64,000 nucleotides of DNA, taken from NCBI RefSeq assembly GCF_022763345.1, contig NZ_JALEGS010000048.1, forward strand, positions 1 to 64,000, read 5' to 3'. Source of the stretch: Phaeodactylibacter sp. Lineage in GTDB: Bacteria > Bacteroidota > Bacteroidia > Chitinophagales > Saprospiraceae. The first letter of the stretch is position 1. Each line of letters opens with the position of its first letter. The notes under the pieces are model-generated. The model was not told the origin of the DNA and did no database searches. It saw only the letters and a program-made list of their open reading frames with translations. Positions 8,438 through 17,986 of this stretch are shown piece after piece. Position numbers and translations under genes: made by a program.

Positions 8438-9928
8438 TTACTCCCGCTGACCAGTAAGCACTTCCAAATCCCGCCTGCCCAGTAAAGCCTGATGCAGGTC
8501 GGCTTCCATCATTAGTTTGTCCCCTTCAAAGGTAAAGGTATAAGTGACCCGGGCGGGAGAATGGTAGAGGTATACTCTGGCTTCATAAACGGCGGGGCTG
8601 ACCCAATCCCCATGAGCGGCTACCTCCGGTTCCAGGTTTTCGGTATAGGGCAGAGGGTGTGCAACCATGCCTTTGCGGTAAGCCGCTTTCCCCATCCAAA
8701 GGGTATCCGTGCCCGTTCCGGTTTCGAATACCAGATAGGGTTCCGCCTGCTGCAAACGGAAACGGACTGCCTTCAGGGCTGCATTATTGTCTTTTAGCCG
8801 GTAGGTACCATCCTCAACCCCGGCTTTAACACCTCCGGAAGTCACTAGGGGTAATCGTAAGCCTTTGAGGCGCTCCCGGAGCTCCGCGTCCTTTTCCGGC
8901 TGGGAGAACAGCGGCTTATCTTTCATGCCAGGCAACAAAGTTTCCCAAACCACCTGCAACAGGCGGTGCATATCCGGTGTGCCGGAAGTAATGGCGATCA
9001 CCGCATCCTGCTCCGGCATCACAATACAGTACTGCCCGCAGGCTCCATCCCCCCGGTAGGCTTTGTGGCGGCATTGCCAAAATTGAAAACCATAGCCCTG
9101 TGCCCAGTCGTTAGCAGGGTCACTGCCGTTGGACACTTGCTTTGAAGTCGCCATTTCCACCCAGTCTCCGGACAAAAGCTGCTTGCCTTCCCACTTTCCT
9201 TTTTGCAAATAGAACTGCCCGAACTTGGCAATGTCTTCCGTACGCACCTGCAGGCCCCAGCCACCGGTATTGACGCCATCGGGGCAGGTCTTCCAGTCTG
9301 GCTTTGGAATACCGAGTGGTTGGAAAAGACGTGGTTCCAGATAGTCCACCAGCATTTCGCCTGTGGCCCGTTGTAAGATGGCAGAGAGCATGTAGGTCGC
9401 CATGCTGTTGTACCGGAAATGAGTGCCGGGCAAAAAGTCCAGCTCAGTACCCAGAAAGAACTGTGCCCAATCCTCTGTGGTGGCATCCGGCCAGCGTTCT
9501 TCTGCATGGCCGGTATTCATCGTCAGCAAATCGCGGATGCGCAGTTGGTTCCAGTAGCGTTCTGGCTTGCCGATGGTTTTGTCTGGAAAGAAGGAGACCA
9601 CTAAATCGTCTAGCGTCAGTACCCCCTCCTGAACGGCAAAGCCAATAGCCGTAGAGGTGAAGCTTTTGCTGAGTGAATGCATGATATGGGGTGCCTCCCG
9701 TTCGTAAGGTTCCCACCAGCCTTCGGCTACCGAATAGCCATGACGGATAATCGTAAAGCTGTGCACTACGTCAAACTCCGCTTCCACCCGGTCTATAAAG
9801 GACAGTATGGAATCCGAAACTACGCTTTGTGCTTCGGGGGCACTCTTTGGGAAATAAGCGGTTGGCTGAGCCAGGAGGGACATGCACCAGGTCAGCAGCA
9901 AAAGGGAAAAGACGTAGCGTTTTGCCAT
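8438..9928 (-). CDS. Exported serine hydrolase, beta-lactamase class C fold
   Basis: 496 aa with a signal peptide ending near LLAQP (residue about 21). The SxxK motif (HSLSKSFTSTAIG near residue 85) gives the predicted nucleophilic serine, and the YxN motif appears in HFRYNSMATYML near residue 170. A C-terminal extension of about 130 residues follows the catalytic domain, as in many esterase or D-aminopeptidase-like family members. Substrate unknown; antibiotic resistance should not be assumed. Single gene, 28 bases upstream of the next leftward stop region. Confidence 0.85.
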   Translation of the reverse strand: MAKRYVFSLLLLTWCMSLLAQPTAYFPKSAPEAQSVVSDSILSFIDRVEAEFDVVHSFTIIRHGYSVAEGWWEPYEREAPHIMHSLSKSFTSTAIGFAVQEGVLTLDDLVVSFFPDKTIGKPERYWNQLRIRDLLTMNTGHAEERWPDATTEDWAQFFLGTELDFLPGTHFRYNSMATYMLSAILQRATGEMLVDYLEPRLFQPLGIPKPDWKTCPDGVNTGGWGLQVRTEDIAKFGQFYLQKGKWEGKQLLSGDWVEMATSKQVSNGSDPANDWAQGYGFQFWQCRHKAYRGDGACGQYCIVMPEQDAVIAITSGTPDMHRLLQVVWETLLPGMKDKPLFSQPEKDAELRERLKGLRLPLVTSGGVKAGVEDGTYRLKDNNAALKAVRFRLQQAEPYLVFETGTGTDTLWMGKAAYRKGMVAHPLPYTENLEPEVAAHGDWVSPAVYEARVYLYHSPARVTYTFTFEGDKLMMEADLHQALLGRRDLEVLTGQRE

Positions 9929-9957
9929 GAATCAAATCTTTTTAGTGAAGTTACAGA

Positions 9958-10845
9958 TTAGCGGACAATAAGCAACGGTTGCCCCTCAATACTTTGCGCA
10001 AGCCGCTCCGTCACGGACCCGAAGAGGAACGTCTCGAAGGGGGTGTGCCCTTTGGCACCCATTACCAGTAGCGAATCTCTGTGGTCATTAGCATAGCGGA
10101 GGATGTGCGCAGCCAGGTTGTTGCTGCTGTTTTCCTGAAATGCATCCACGATATCGTCATCGGCAATGCCCTGAGCATCCCGGAATTTTCTGGCTGCCAG
10201 ACGAGCCGACTCCATCAGCAAGCCCAGGTAGCCACGGTCGGGCGCAGCACGGTTGTAGTATTGTCCTGGTGGCAAGTCAACGATATGAAGGCTGTGTACG
10301 GGCTGCCCCTTCATCGCCCGGCTGAAAGACAGGGCGGCATGCAGGGCACGGGCGGCATTTTCAGAGAAATCATTAGGGACGACTAGATTGGTAATTTCAG
10401 CCCCAGCACCATCGGGCACCAGCAATACCGCCGCATGCACATTTCGGGCCACACGCTTAGCCGTAATACCGCTGCCTTCACTCAAGCGCTTTTTACCCAT
10501 AATCAGCAAATCTGCTTCTTTGATTTTAGTCCAGTGCAGTAATTTCTCATAGGGTTTGCCCTCCCGGACTTCAATATCGATGTCCAGTCCGGGCGCTTCG
10601 CCAAAGACCTCTTCCACACGGGCCTTAATCGCCGACTCCACCCGCTCATCTACCGGAGCCTCCGGGGCAAATCGCTTCTGAAAATCCAGGTCGGGGTGGG
10701 ACGGCTCCGTAAAATCAGGCATAATGTGCAGCGCATATAGTTTTTGGATACCCAGCGCCTGGTAATGCCGTGCCAGGAATTGTAGCAGCTGCAGGTCCAT
10801 TTCTGACAGGTCTAATGCCACAAGGGCGCGCTTGAATGCTAGCAT
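9958..10845 (-). CDS. Universal stress protein, two UspA domains
   Basis: 295 aa from Met at 10845 (MLAFKRALVALDLSEMD), which matches the usual family start; an upstream in-frame Met at 10905 would add 20 unrelated residues and is not preferred. Two tandem Usp domains are visible. The first has MGKKRLSEGSG; the second carries a complete nucleotide-binding pattern G-x2-G-x9-G-S (GAKGHTPFETFLFGS), so the second domain probably binds ATP. Cytoplasmic stress protein; no specific pathway can be assigned. Confidence 0.85.
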   Translation of the reverse strand: MLAFKRALVALDLSEMDLQLLQFLARHYQALGIQKLYALHIMPDFTEPSHPDLDFQKRFAPEAPVDERVESAIKARVEEVFGEAPGLDIDIEVREGKPYEKLLHWTKIKEADLLIMGKKRLSEGSGITAKRVARNVHAAVLLVPDGAGAEITNLVVPNDFSENAARALHAALSFSRAMKGQPVHSLHIVDLPPGQYYNRAAPDRGYLGLLMESARLAARKFRDAQGIADDDIVDAFQENSSNNLAAHILRYANDHRDSLLVMGAKGHTPFETFLFGSVTERLAQSIEGQPLLIVR

Positions 10846-11079
10846 GTCGTTGGTTTTGGTTAGGTACTTGGCTCCTAAAGGTACAGCAGGATGCCACAAT
10901 TTCATAATAGGCTTTACCGGGCTTCATGCGCAATGAAAATTAGCAATCGAGCCATTGATAATGATCACTTACGAAAGCCTTCTAACGGAAAGCGCCCGGC
11001 GTGGGCAAAGCCAGCCAGGCACTTTCGGGTTTAGAGTCTTAGATATTCCCGGTAGTGCGGGTAAAAGATGGTGTTTGTC

Positions 11080-12369
11080 CTAGCCTAAGGTAGCATCTGC
11101 CACCTCGTATAAGGAGAATTGTGCCATAAAGGTATTGACTTCCTGTCGGATTTCCGCAATCAGGCTATCGTTTTCCGGGTTGGTAATGACCGTATCAATC
11201 CATCCCACCACTTTTTCGCAATCGGCTTCCTTGAGGCCACGGGTGGTCACCGCTGCGGTGCCTACCCGGATGCCGGAAGTAACAAATGGCGACTGTGTAT
11301 CGAAAGGCACCATATTCTTATTGACGGTGATGTCTGCTTCTCCCAGTTTCTGCTCTGCCACCTTGCCGGTCACGCCTTTGGAGCGCAGGTCAATCAGCAT
11401 AAGGTGGTTATCGGTCCCGCCGGAAATCAGTTTGTAGCCTTTCTCCACAAAGACCCGGGCCATCGCCTGCGCATTCTTAACGACCTGCTCCGTGTACGTT
11501 TTGAAGCCGGGCTGCAGCGCTTCACCGAAAGCCACCGCTTTTGCGGCAATGATGTGCTCCAGCGGACCGCCCTGCATGCCAGGGAAGACTCCGCTGTTCA
11601 GGATAGCCGACATTTTGATCGGATTGCCCTTTTTCGTTGTACGGCCCCAGGGATTGTCGAAGTTTTCGCCCATCATGATGATGCCACCGCGTGGCCCACG
11701 CAGGGTTTTGTGGGTGGTGGAAGTTACGATGTGGCAATACGGCATGGGGTTGTTGAGCAAACCAGTCGCAATCAGCCCCGCAGGGTGGGCAATATCCGCC
11801 AGCAACAAAGCGCCTACCTTATCCGCAATGGCCCGGAAGCGCGCATAATCCCAGTCGCGGCTGTAGGCCGATGCACCACAGATGATCAGCTTAGGCTTTA
11901 CTTCCAACGCTTTCGCCTCTACCTTATCCATGTCAATCAGGCCAGTGTCTTCTTCCACACCATAGAAATGCGGGCGGTACACCTTACCGGAAAAGTTGAC
12001 GGGAGAGCCATGAGACAAGTGGCCACCGTGCGCCAGGTCAAAGCCCAGAATCGCATCACCGGGTTGCAGAATAGCGAGGAAGACTGCAGCATTGGCCTGC
12101 GCACCGGAGTGGGGCTGCACATTGGCATAGGCTGCTCCGAAGAGTTCTTTCAGTCGGTCGATGGCCAGCTGCTCGATCTCATCCACCACTTCGCAGCCAC
12201 CGTAGTAGCGCTTACCGGGATAGCCTTCCGCATATTTGTTGGTCAGCACGCTCCCGGCGGCTTCCATCACCTGCGGGCTCGTAAAGTTTTCGGAAGCAAT
12301 CAGCTCAATACCGTGCTGCTGACGGCGCAGCTCTTTTTCTATGAGGTTAAAAACGGTTGTATCTTTCAT
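11080..12369 (-). CDS. glyA: Serine hydroxymethyltransferase
   Basis: 429 aa, usual length. Interconverts serine and glycine using tetrahydrofolate and pyridoxal phosphate. The N-terminal [18 protein letters not shown] and the PLP-lysine motif [14 protein letters not shown] are diagnostic, and [15 protein letters not shown] is fully conserved. Monocistronic by spacing. A perfect -7 box lies 54 bases upstream of the start. Confidence 0.97.
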   Translation of the reverse strand: MKDTTVFNLIEKELRRQQHGIELIASENFTSPQVMEAAGSVLTNKYAEGYPGKRYYGGCEVVDEIEQLAIDRLKELFGAAYANVQPHSGAQANAAVFLAILQPGDAILGFDLAHGGHLSHGSPVNFSGKVYRPHFYGVEEDTGLIDMDKVEAKALEVKPKLIICGASAYSRDWDYARFRAIADKVGALLLADIAHPAGLIATGLLNNPMPYCHIVTSTTHKTLRGPRGGIIMMGENFDNPWGRTTKKGNPIKMSAILNSGVFPGMQGGPLEHIIAAKAVAFGEALQPGFKTYTEQVVKNAQAMARVFVEKGYKLISGGTDNHLMLIDLRSKGVTGKVAEQKLGEADITVNKNMVPFDTQSPFVTSGIRVGTAAVTTRGLKEADCEKVVGWIDTVITNPENDSLIAEIRQEVNTFMAQFSLYEVADATLG

Positions 12370-12422
12370 ATTGTCGCTATACGGTTTTGAAAATCAGTGG
12401 ATGCTGGTGTGGCATTCTGCCG

Positions 12423-12430
12423 CAAAGGTA
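12423..12430 (-). promoter_or_regulatory. Bacteroidota -7 box for glyA
   Basis: TACCTTTG on the minus strand, a perfect match to TAnnTTTG, 54 bases upstream of the glyA start. No convincing -33 TTG at the usual 19-22 base distance. Confidence 0.5.
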
Positions 12431-12501
12431 AGCCCTTTGCAAATAAGAATAAAATAGAAGCCTGTTTTTGACCGGATCGTGTTTTTTCCGGCTTACGATC
12501 C

Positions 12502-13419
12502 CTAATCGCGGCAGAATACCTGACCTTGGGGTGCCTTTGCATCGCCTTTTTGAAAGATCAGATGGTTTTGAAAGTGCGCCCCGTTTAGTACCCGGTCGAT
12601 AAAATCCACGATCCGCTCCTGCTTCTGATAGAAGTAAGCCCCTGCAAAACCATGCCCACCCCCGCAAAAAGAGTGCAGCTCAACATCCGCGCCAATATCG
12701 CTGTAGCGTTCATAGATGGAATGAGAGCCGAAGAGCATAAGCCATCCGGTGGCGTCTGTATCGCAGTAATGATGGGCAGCGGTACCGTAAGGCACGAGTG
12801 GGTCGACAGTGCCATGAAAAAGCAGAGCCGGAATGGCTGTTTCTGGTGTTATTCCATTCATATCCATGATCGCACCAGCGCCGCCAATCAAACCAGCATA
12901 TTGAAAACGCCCGGGCAAAGGGTCACCATAGAGCTGCATGACCGAACGGTCCCAAAAGGCGGCGTGGAGGACCGTCTCTGCCCCGGCACTGCTCCCGGCT
13001 ATGAATATTTTTGAAGGGTCAATACCATACTTGTCTGCCTGTCCGGTCAAAAAGGCAGTGGCCTGCCAAAGCTGATTAGCTGCAAGGCGTATGGCCTGAA
13101 TCTTCTCTGAAAGGATGCCATCGCAGCTAAAGCTTTTGTCTTTCATGTAGAGGGTGTAGGTGATCGTGGCCGCTGCGATGCCCTTTTCCGAAAGGTAGGC
13201 ACACAGCTTATGCCCGCCGGCCCGGTCTCCGCCCGAAAAGCCACCGCCATGTACATAAATCAGCAAGGGTTTCAGGGTGGGCGAAGGTGTTTCTGGCAGG
13301 AACAGATCCAGTTCCAGTGCAAAAGAATCCGTTTCAAAATAGGTGAGCGTGGAGTAACGCTGCTGCCCTTGTACGACTAGTACCAGGCAAGTCAGCAGAA
13401 AGGTGAGTGGCTGTTTCAT
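12502..13419 (-). CDS. Exported alpha/beta-hydrolase (esterase-like)
   Basis: 305 aa with signal peptide (cleavage after VVQGQ). Oxyanion-hole motif YVHGGGFSGGDRAGG near residue 55 and nucleophile elbow FIAGSSAGAETV near residue 145; the acid Asp is in FHGTVDPLVPYG and the catalytic His in GGGHGFAGAYF. This is the pattern of the hormone-sensitive-lipase/BD-FAE type esterases. Predicted periplasmic or extracellular; substrate unknown. The upstream sequence has TACATTTC at 13446-13453, a 7/8 match to the -7 box. Confidence 0.85.
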   Translation of the reverse strand: MKQPLTFLLTCLVLVVQGQQRYSTLTYFETDSFALELDLFLPETPSPTLKPLLIYVHGGGFSGGDRAGGHKLCAYLSEKGIAAATITYTLYMKDKSFSCDGILSEKIQAIRLAANQLWQATAFLTGQADKYGIDPSKIFIAGSSAGAETVLHAAFWDRSVMQLYGDPLPGRFQYAGLIGGAGAIMDMNGITPETAIPALLFHGTVDPLVPYGTAAHHYCDTDATGWLMLFGSHSIYERYSDIGADVELHSFCGGGHGFAGAYFYQKQERIVDFIDRVLNGAHFQNHLIFQKGDAKAPQGQVFCRD

Positions 13420-13498
13420 GGCTGAATTTTAAATAATTATCCCGAAATGTAAGCCTTTAGTACCAGCCTGACGAATGAATACCTGTCTGATTTAATTG

Positions 13499-13566
13499 CT
13501 GTGCGGAAGAAAGCTAGCACAGACGAGGGCGCAAAAGCCACTTTTAATGCCCATGCTGGCTTTTTT
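13499..13566 (+). terminator. Hairpin plus T-rich terminator, possible small RNA
   Basis: Hairpin CTGTGC/GCACAG at 13499-13522 is followed by a second stem AAAAGCCA/TGGCTTTT (13533-13540 and 13557-13564) ending in TTTTTT. This looks like an intrinsic terminator on the plus strand, yet no plus-strand gene precedes it, so a short noncoding RNA is possible. No clear promoter seen. Confidence 0.35.
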
Positions 13567-13718
13567 CCATCGTCTCTCATCATTTTTTGCAACTGAAAAC
13601 CGTTACAGCAGTATAAACAATAACGGTGCTGGCCGGATTTATTTCCGGAATCAGCCCAATGCCTATACCTTTGGCGTATAGGATACCGTTATAGAGCGAC
13701 TGAAAAAATCAACCATAG

Positions 13719-15386
13719 ATGCGTGTAACCCATCATCTGCCTTATTTATTGCTATTGACTTTCGTATCGTCCACCGCTACTGAGCTGATGGGGCTGACTG
13801 CCCGCTATCGGTGTATGTGGCGCGACGACCCGGCCACTACGATGGTTATTGGCTGGGATCAGGTCTCTGGTTCCAATCCAGTCCTGCATTTTGACGAAAT
13901 CGACTACGGCGGGCAAGCCAATGCCTATCGTTACCGCAAAGCCCCGGACCGCTTTATCAGAGCAAAGGGCATGCAGAACCAATTTGTACGCCTGACCGGG
14001 CTAAAGCCTAATACGGTGTACTATTTTGTCATTCAGGATAGCGAGGGGATGAGCAAGCGCATGTCTTTTAAGACCACGCCCAACAACCCAAATCAGCCCT
14101 TGTCCATCATTGCCGGGGGCGACTCCCGGAATAACCGTCAGGCTAGGGTGACGGCCAACCGCCTGGTCAGCAAACTGCGCCCCCACTTCGTTATTTTCAA
14201 TGGGGATATGACCGGCGGGGATACCAACGAAAACTGGCGCGACTGGTTTGATGACTGGCAGGAAACCATCGGTAGTGATGGACGGTTATTCCCAATCGTC
14301 ACCTCCCGGGGTAATCATGAGCGGGAAAATGCATCGATCACAGAGCTTTTCGATGTTCCCAGCATTGATGTTTACTATGCGCTTACCTTCGGAGGAGACC
14401 TTTTCCGTTTGTATACCCTCAATTCGATGATTGCGCCTGCCGGCAGTCAGGCCATATGGCTGGAAGGGGATTTGGAAGCCAATCAACATGTGACCTGGAA
14501 AATGGCGCAGTACCACCACGGTATGCGGCCCCACACTAGGGGAAAGCCCGAAAAAGATGAACTCTACAACAACTGGGCTCGTCTTTTTTACACCTACGAA
14601 GTAGACTTGGTCCTGGAGTCTGATGCCCACGTGGTTAAAACCACCTACCCTCTCCGGCCGTTCCGTGGCGCGGGCAGTGATCAGGGCTTCATTAGAGACG
14701 ATGAGCGTGGAACCGTATACGTTGGAGAAGGTTGCTGGGGCGCGCCACTCCGGAATGCCGACGATGCCAAGGAATGGACCCGGGCACATGACAGCTTCAA
14801 TCAATTCAAGTGGATATTCGTCATGCCTGACCGGATAGAGGTCCGAACTGTGAAAACAGATGAGTCCCTAAATGTAGCGGAGGTGAGCCATAACAACCTC
14901 TTCGAAATTCCTCTCGGGCTGAACGTCTGGACACCTTCCACCGGAGATGTTGTCTACATCCAAAATGACAGGATAGCTCAAACTTCCCGTCAACCGATAC
15001 GCGATGCTGTACGCGAACGCATTCAGGAACGCAGGGAGGAACGGCTGGCAGACAATAACCCTGCTCCGCCCGAAACCGTTGCTCCGCCGTCACCCGCCCA
15101 AGCAGAACCTTCTGACCCAAATGACTGGTCCCCCTACACCAAGGTGATGCCCGATGCCCAAAACTTTATTACTGTAAAGTTTACCATGCCCAGGCCCGGC
15201 CCGGTTGCTGCACAGCTTATCGATAGAGAGTACGCTATCCGTGACCGCTTCAATATACCTGCGGAGAAACCCGGTGAGCGCGTCAAGAAGTTTCCGGTCA
15301 ATGCCACACTGCCGAAAGGGGAATATTTGCTCATCATTCGAAGTGGTAAGGAGGTACTCCGGAAATATCAGGTGGTCAAACGATGA
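13719..15386 (+). CDS. Purple-acid-phosphatase-like metallophosphoesterase, T9SS-type tail
   Basis: 555 aa. N-terminal signal-like segment (about residues 1-22), a fibronectin-like N-terminal domain ending in GLKPNTVYYFVIQ, then a metallophosphoesterase domain with GGDSRNNRQ, FNGDMTGGD, SRGNHERE, QYHHG and SDAHV, which supply the expected Asp/Asn/His metal ligands. The final 75 residues, ending LPKGEYLLIIRSGKEVLRK, resemble a degenerate T9SS type A sorting domain, without a clear FPNP start. Probably a secreted phosphatase or phosphodiesterase. Confidence 0.82.
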   Translation: MRVTHHLPYLLLLTFVSSTATELMGLTARYRCMWRDDPATTMVIGWDQVSGSNPVLHFDEIDYGGQANAYRYRKAPDRFIRAKGMQNQFVRLTGLKPNTVYYFVIQDSEGMSKRMSFKTTPNNPNQPLSIIAGGDSRNNRQARVTANRLVSKLRPHFVIFNGDMTGGDTNENWRDWFDDWQETIGSDGRLFPIVTSRGNHERENASITELFDVPSIDVYYALTFGGDLFRLYTLNSMIAPAGSQAIWLEGDLEANQHVTWKMAQYHHGMRPHTRGKPEKDELYNNWARLFYTYEVDLVLESDAHVVKTTYPLRPFRGAGSDQGFIRDDERGTVYVGEGCWGAPLRNADDAKEWTRAHDSFNQFKWIFVMPDRIEVRTVKTDESLNVAEVSHNNLFEIPLGLNVWTPSTGDVVYIQNDRIAQTSRQPIRDAVRERIQERREERLADNNPAPPETVAPPSPAQAEPSDPNDWSPYTKVMPDAQNFITVKFTMPRPGPVAAQLIDREYAIRDRFNIPAEKPGERVKKFPVNATLPKGEYLLIIRSGKEVLRKYQVVKR

Positions 15387-15393
15387 AGTTTTG

Positions 15394-15401
15394 TAGTTTT
15401 G
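15394..15401 (+). promoter_or_regulatory. -7 box before the polyprenyl synthase gene
   Basis: TAGTTTTG is a perfect TAnnTTTG match 18 bases before the chosen ATG at 15420. It also overlaps the upstream TTG codon that would otherwise extend the gene, supporting the ATG start. No good -33 element. Confidence 0.45.
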
Positions 15402-15419
15402 GGCAGTAAAACCAAGTCC

Positions 15420-16394
15420 ATGGCCACATCCTTAGACGCGATAAAAAAACCGATCGAAGAAGAGCTGAACCACTTTGAAGTGCGCTTTCGGGAAGCCATG
15501 CGCAGCCCGGTTTCTCTGCTCGACAAAATCACCTACTACATCGTTCGCCGAAAGGGTAAGCAGGTCAGGCCTATGTTTGTCTTCCTTGCTGCCAAAGTTT
15601 GCGGCACAGTGGGCGACTCCACCTATCACGCCGCTTCCCTTGTGGAGCTGCTGCATACCGCAACGCTCGTCCACGATGATGTGGTGGACGACTCCTTTGA
15701 GCGCCGGGGGTTCTTTTCCGTCAATGCACTTTGGAAAAACAAAATCGCCGTCCTCGTCGGCGACTATTTTCTTTCGCAGGGGCTGCTGCTTGCCCTGAAA
15801 AACAAAGAATACCGCCTGCTGGAAATCGTCTCCAACGCTGTCAAAGCCATGAGTGAGGGGGAGCTGCTACAGATTGAGAAAGCCCGCCGGCTGGATATCA
15901 AGGAGGAAATCTACTACGATATTATCCGCCAAAAAACGGCTTCCCTAATTGCGGCAGCCTGTAGCGCCGGGGCTTCCTCCACCGTACAGGATGACGAACA
16001 AATTGAAAAAATGCGCCTCTTCGGAGAGAAGATCGGCATTGCGTTTCAAATCCGCGATGATCTCTTTGACTACGGCACGGATGATGTGGGCAAACCACTG
16101 GGCATAGACATCAAGGAAAAGAAAATGACCCTGCCCCTGATCTATGCCCTGGATCAGGCACCCAAAAAGGACCGTAAGCACATCATCAGCACCATAAAGC
16201 GATACAGCGACCAACCGGAAAAGGTGAAGGAGGTCGTCGACTTCGTACGGCAAAGTGGTGGCCTCGATTATGCGAAGGAAGCCATGCTGCGCTATCGCTC
16301 AGAAGCGTTTGAGCTACTACGGACCTTCCCGGAAACACCTTCCCGGCAATCGCTGGAAGATTTAGTGACTTTCGTAACGGAGCGGAAGCGATAA
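15420..16394 (+). CDS. Polyprenyl diphosphate synthase (trans, long chain)
   Basis: 324 aa from ATG at 15420; the reading frame extends back to a TTG at 15399, but that codon lies in a promoter-like sequence. Both Asp-rich motifs are present: LVHDDVVDDSFERRG near residue 90 and FQIRDDLFDYGTDD near residue 215. The family builds all-trans prenyl chains for quinones (octaprenyl or heptaprenyl) from farnesyl diphosphate. Chain length cannot be read safely. Could also supply C20 precursor to the carotenoid genes, but length and motif context favour the quinone type (inference). Confidence 0.88.
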   Translation: MATSLDAIKKPIEEELNHFEVRFREAMRSPVSLLDKITYYIVRRKGKQVRPMFVFLAAKVCGTVGDSTYHAASLVELLHTATLVHDDVVDDSFERRGFFSVNALWKNKIAVLVGDYFLSQGLLLALKNKEYRLLEIVSNAVKAMSEGELLQIEKARRLDIKEEIYYDIIRQKTASLIAAACSAGASSTVQDDEQIEKMRLFGEKIGIAFQIRDDLFDYGTDDVGKPLGIDIKEKKMTLPLIYALDQAPKKDRKHIISTIKRYSDQPEKVKEVVDFVRQSGGLDYAKEAMLRYRSEAFELLRTFPETPSRQSLEDLVTFVTERKR

Positions 16395-16420
16395 AAAAAG
16401 CCCACGCCAAAGCGCAGGCT
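16393..16420 (-). terminator. Intrinsic terminator between convergent genes
   Basis: Read on the minus strand: stem AGCC..CGC/GCG..GGCT followed by seven T. It terminates the leftward FG-GAP protein gene. A second small hairpin, GGCTTTC/GAAAGCC, lies at about 16440-16457. Confidence 0.6.
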
Positions 16421-16486
16421 CGAAACCACTCTCTTGCCGGGCTTTCCGAAGAAAGCCTGACACTATGAAAACTGTTACATCTTTAA

Positions 16487-17971
16487 TTACTCTTTGACAA
16501 AAGACCGGGGCTCAATGGCTCCGGCGTTGGTATGATACCGGGCCCAGTAGGTTCCACTCGCCCAGCGGCTTACATCCAATTGGCCTGTCTGTCCTATCTG
16601 ACCTGCCCACTTCAGTTGGCCAGCTGCATCGAAAACCTGCACCTGCCCCGGTGATCCAGCTGCAAAGTGCAGCACCTCTTGTGCCGGATTAGGAAATACC
16701 TGGAAATCAGCCTCAGCATTACCACCTGTAGTACCAATAGCTGAGGCTAATTCCGAAAAAAAGAGGTAGTCCTGTTGATTGTAATTAGCCAGATAGAGAT
16801 CTGCAATGCCATCCCCATTAAAATCATTGGCGTGCACTCCGGTACCCTGTGTGAAATTGGCCTGGGGCAAGACCGACTCCGGGGCAACCGTGAACTTAGC
16901 ATTTCCATCATTTAAAAGCACATGATAGGCTCGCGAGCCCGGGACCGACCACTGCGTAAGAATAAGGTCCGCATCCCCATCCTGATCAAAGTCAAGGGGC
17001 TGGGCTTCCAGCGTAGTTTCATTCGTAATGTTCCCGGGAAGATTGCTGGTAGTCACATCTTCAAAGAATCCGTTGCCGTCATTTAGGAGCAACCTGTCAA
17101 TTCCTGCTGCCAGGGGTGACCAACCGACGTTGGAAAGGTAGACATCTGTGTCACCATCGCCGTCTGCATCCAGCAGGCTGACCTTCCGGGTTTCCATGGC
17201 GAAGGGCCAAATCGGCAGGCGTTCATTCGCCTCCGTAAAAACACCTTCTTCGTTGAGATAGATATTGCTGCCACCGGATTCTGCGCCCTCAAAAATATCC
17301 AGGTCACCATCGTTATCAATGTCAAATGCTTTCAGATCTTGTGTGCCATCAGCATTATTCGGCCAGCGGTCTACGGTCTCATTGGAGAAGTTCGCCCCAC
17401 CGTCATTAATCAGCACGGTATTGTTCCCTTTATTGCCGATGATGATATCGGGGCTGCCATCGGCATTGATATCCATGACCAAAACGGCATTCCCGATACT
17501 TTGAGGGAAGGTGTAGTTGGCAAAGGTGAACTTTCCGTTTCCGTCATTGAGGAGCAGCTCGTGATTGGGCGTATCCTCAGAGACGAAAAGTAAATCCAGA
17601 TCACCATCTCCATCGAAATCAGCAATACCAATATCTTCACTGTCTTCCCCGGGGAAATTATCTGAAGTATCGTACTCCGGCAACATCCGCTCCGGATCAA
17701 GGGTAAAATGCCCGCTCCCGTTATTAAAGAAAATCAGGTTTTCCAAGGCTTCGCCAGCCAGGACAATATCCAGGTCACCATCTCCATCCAGGTCGGCGCT
17801 TTCCACATCCATCGTTGCGCCGCTGGTAAATGCGGCAGGCATCTGATTCGTGGCATCCACATAGTTTTGGGCAAACAAGCCCAGAGGCATCAGCAAAGTG
17901 ATACTTAGTAGTTGGGTAAAACCAGTTGTGTATTTTATTTTTCGAGAAGCCCTTAGATAAATACGCATCAT
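16487..17971 (-). CDS. FG-GAP/VCBS-repeat surface protein with T9SS sorting domain
   Basis: 494 aa. Signal peptide in residues 12-35 ending LGLFAQ. At least seven beta-propeller repeats with the calcium-binding pattern D-x-D-x-D-G-D-x-D-L (for example DLDGDGDLDIVLAG and DFDGDGDLDLLFVS). The C-terminus from FQVFPNPAQEVLHF to the end is a type A T9SS sorting domain, so the protein should be exported through the outer membrane and attached or released. Lies 15 bases downstream of the PDZ-hydrolase gene and is probably co-transcribed. Confidence 0.88.
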   Translation of the reverse strand: MMRIYLRASRKIKYTTGFTQLLSITLLMPLGLFAQNYVDATNQMPAAFTSGATMDVESADLDGDGDLDIVLAGEALENLIFFNNGSGHFTLDPERMLPEYDTSDNFPGEDSEDIGIADFDGDGDLDLLFVSEDTPNHELLLNDGNGKFTFANYTFPQSIGNAVLVMDINADGSPDIIIGNKGNNTVLINDGGANFSNETVDRWPNNADGTQDLKAFDIDNDGDLDIFEGAESGGSNIYLNEEGVFTEANERLPIWPFAMETRKVSLLDADGDGDTDVYLSNVGWSPLAAGIDRLLLNDGNGFFEDVTTSNLPGNITNETTLEAQPLDFDQDGDADLILTQWSVPGSRAYHVLLNDGNAKFTVAPESVLPQANFTQGTGVHANDFNGDGIADLYLANYNQQDYLFFSELASAIGTTGGNAEADFQVFPNPAQEVLHFAAGSPGQVQVFDAAGQLKWAGQIGQTGQLDVSRWASGTYWARYHTNAGAIEPRSFVKE

Positions 17972-17986
17972 GTTGTTGCTTTTTAG

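Noticed and set aside
8438..9928. Antibiotic-resistance beta-lactamase
   Set aside because: SxxK and YxN motifs only show the fold; the C-terminal extension and setting fit an esterase or peptidase-like serine hydrolase, so resistance is not supported.
11119..12390. 423-codon frame antisense to glyA
   Set aside because: glyA is certain from its motifs; the opposite frame is open only because of codon usage.
15399..15419. Upstream TTG start for the polyprenyl synthase
   Set aside because: The seven extra codons overlap a perfect -7 promoter box; ATG at 15420 matches the family start better.
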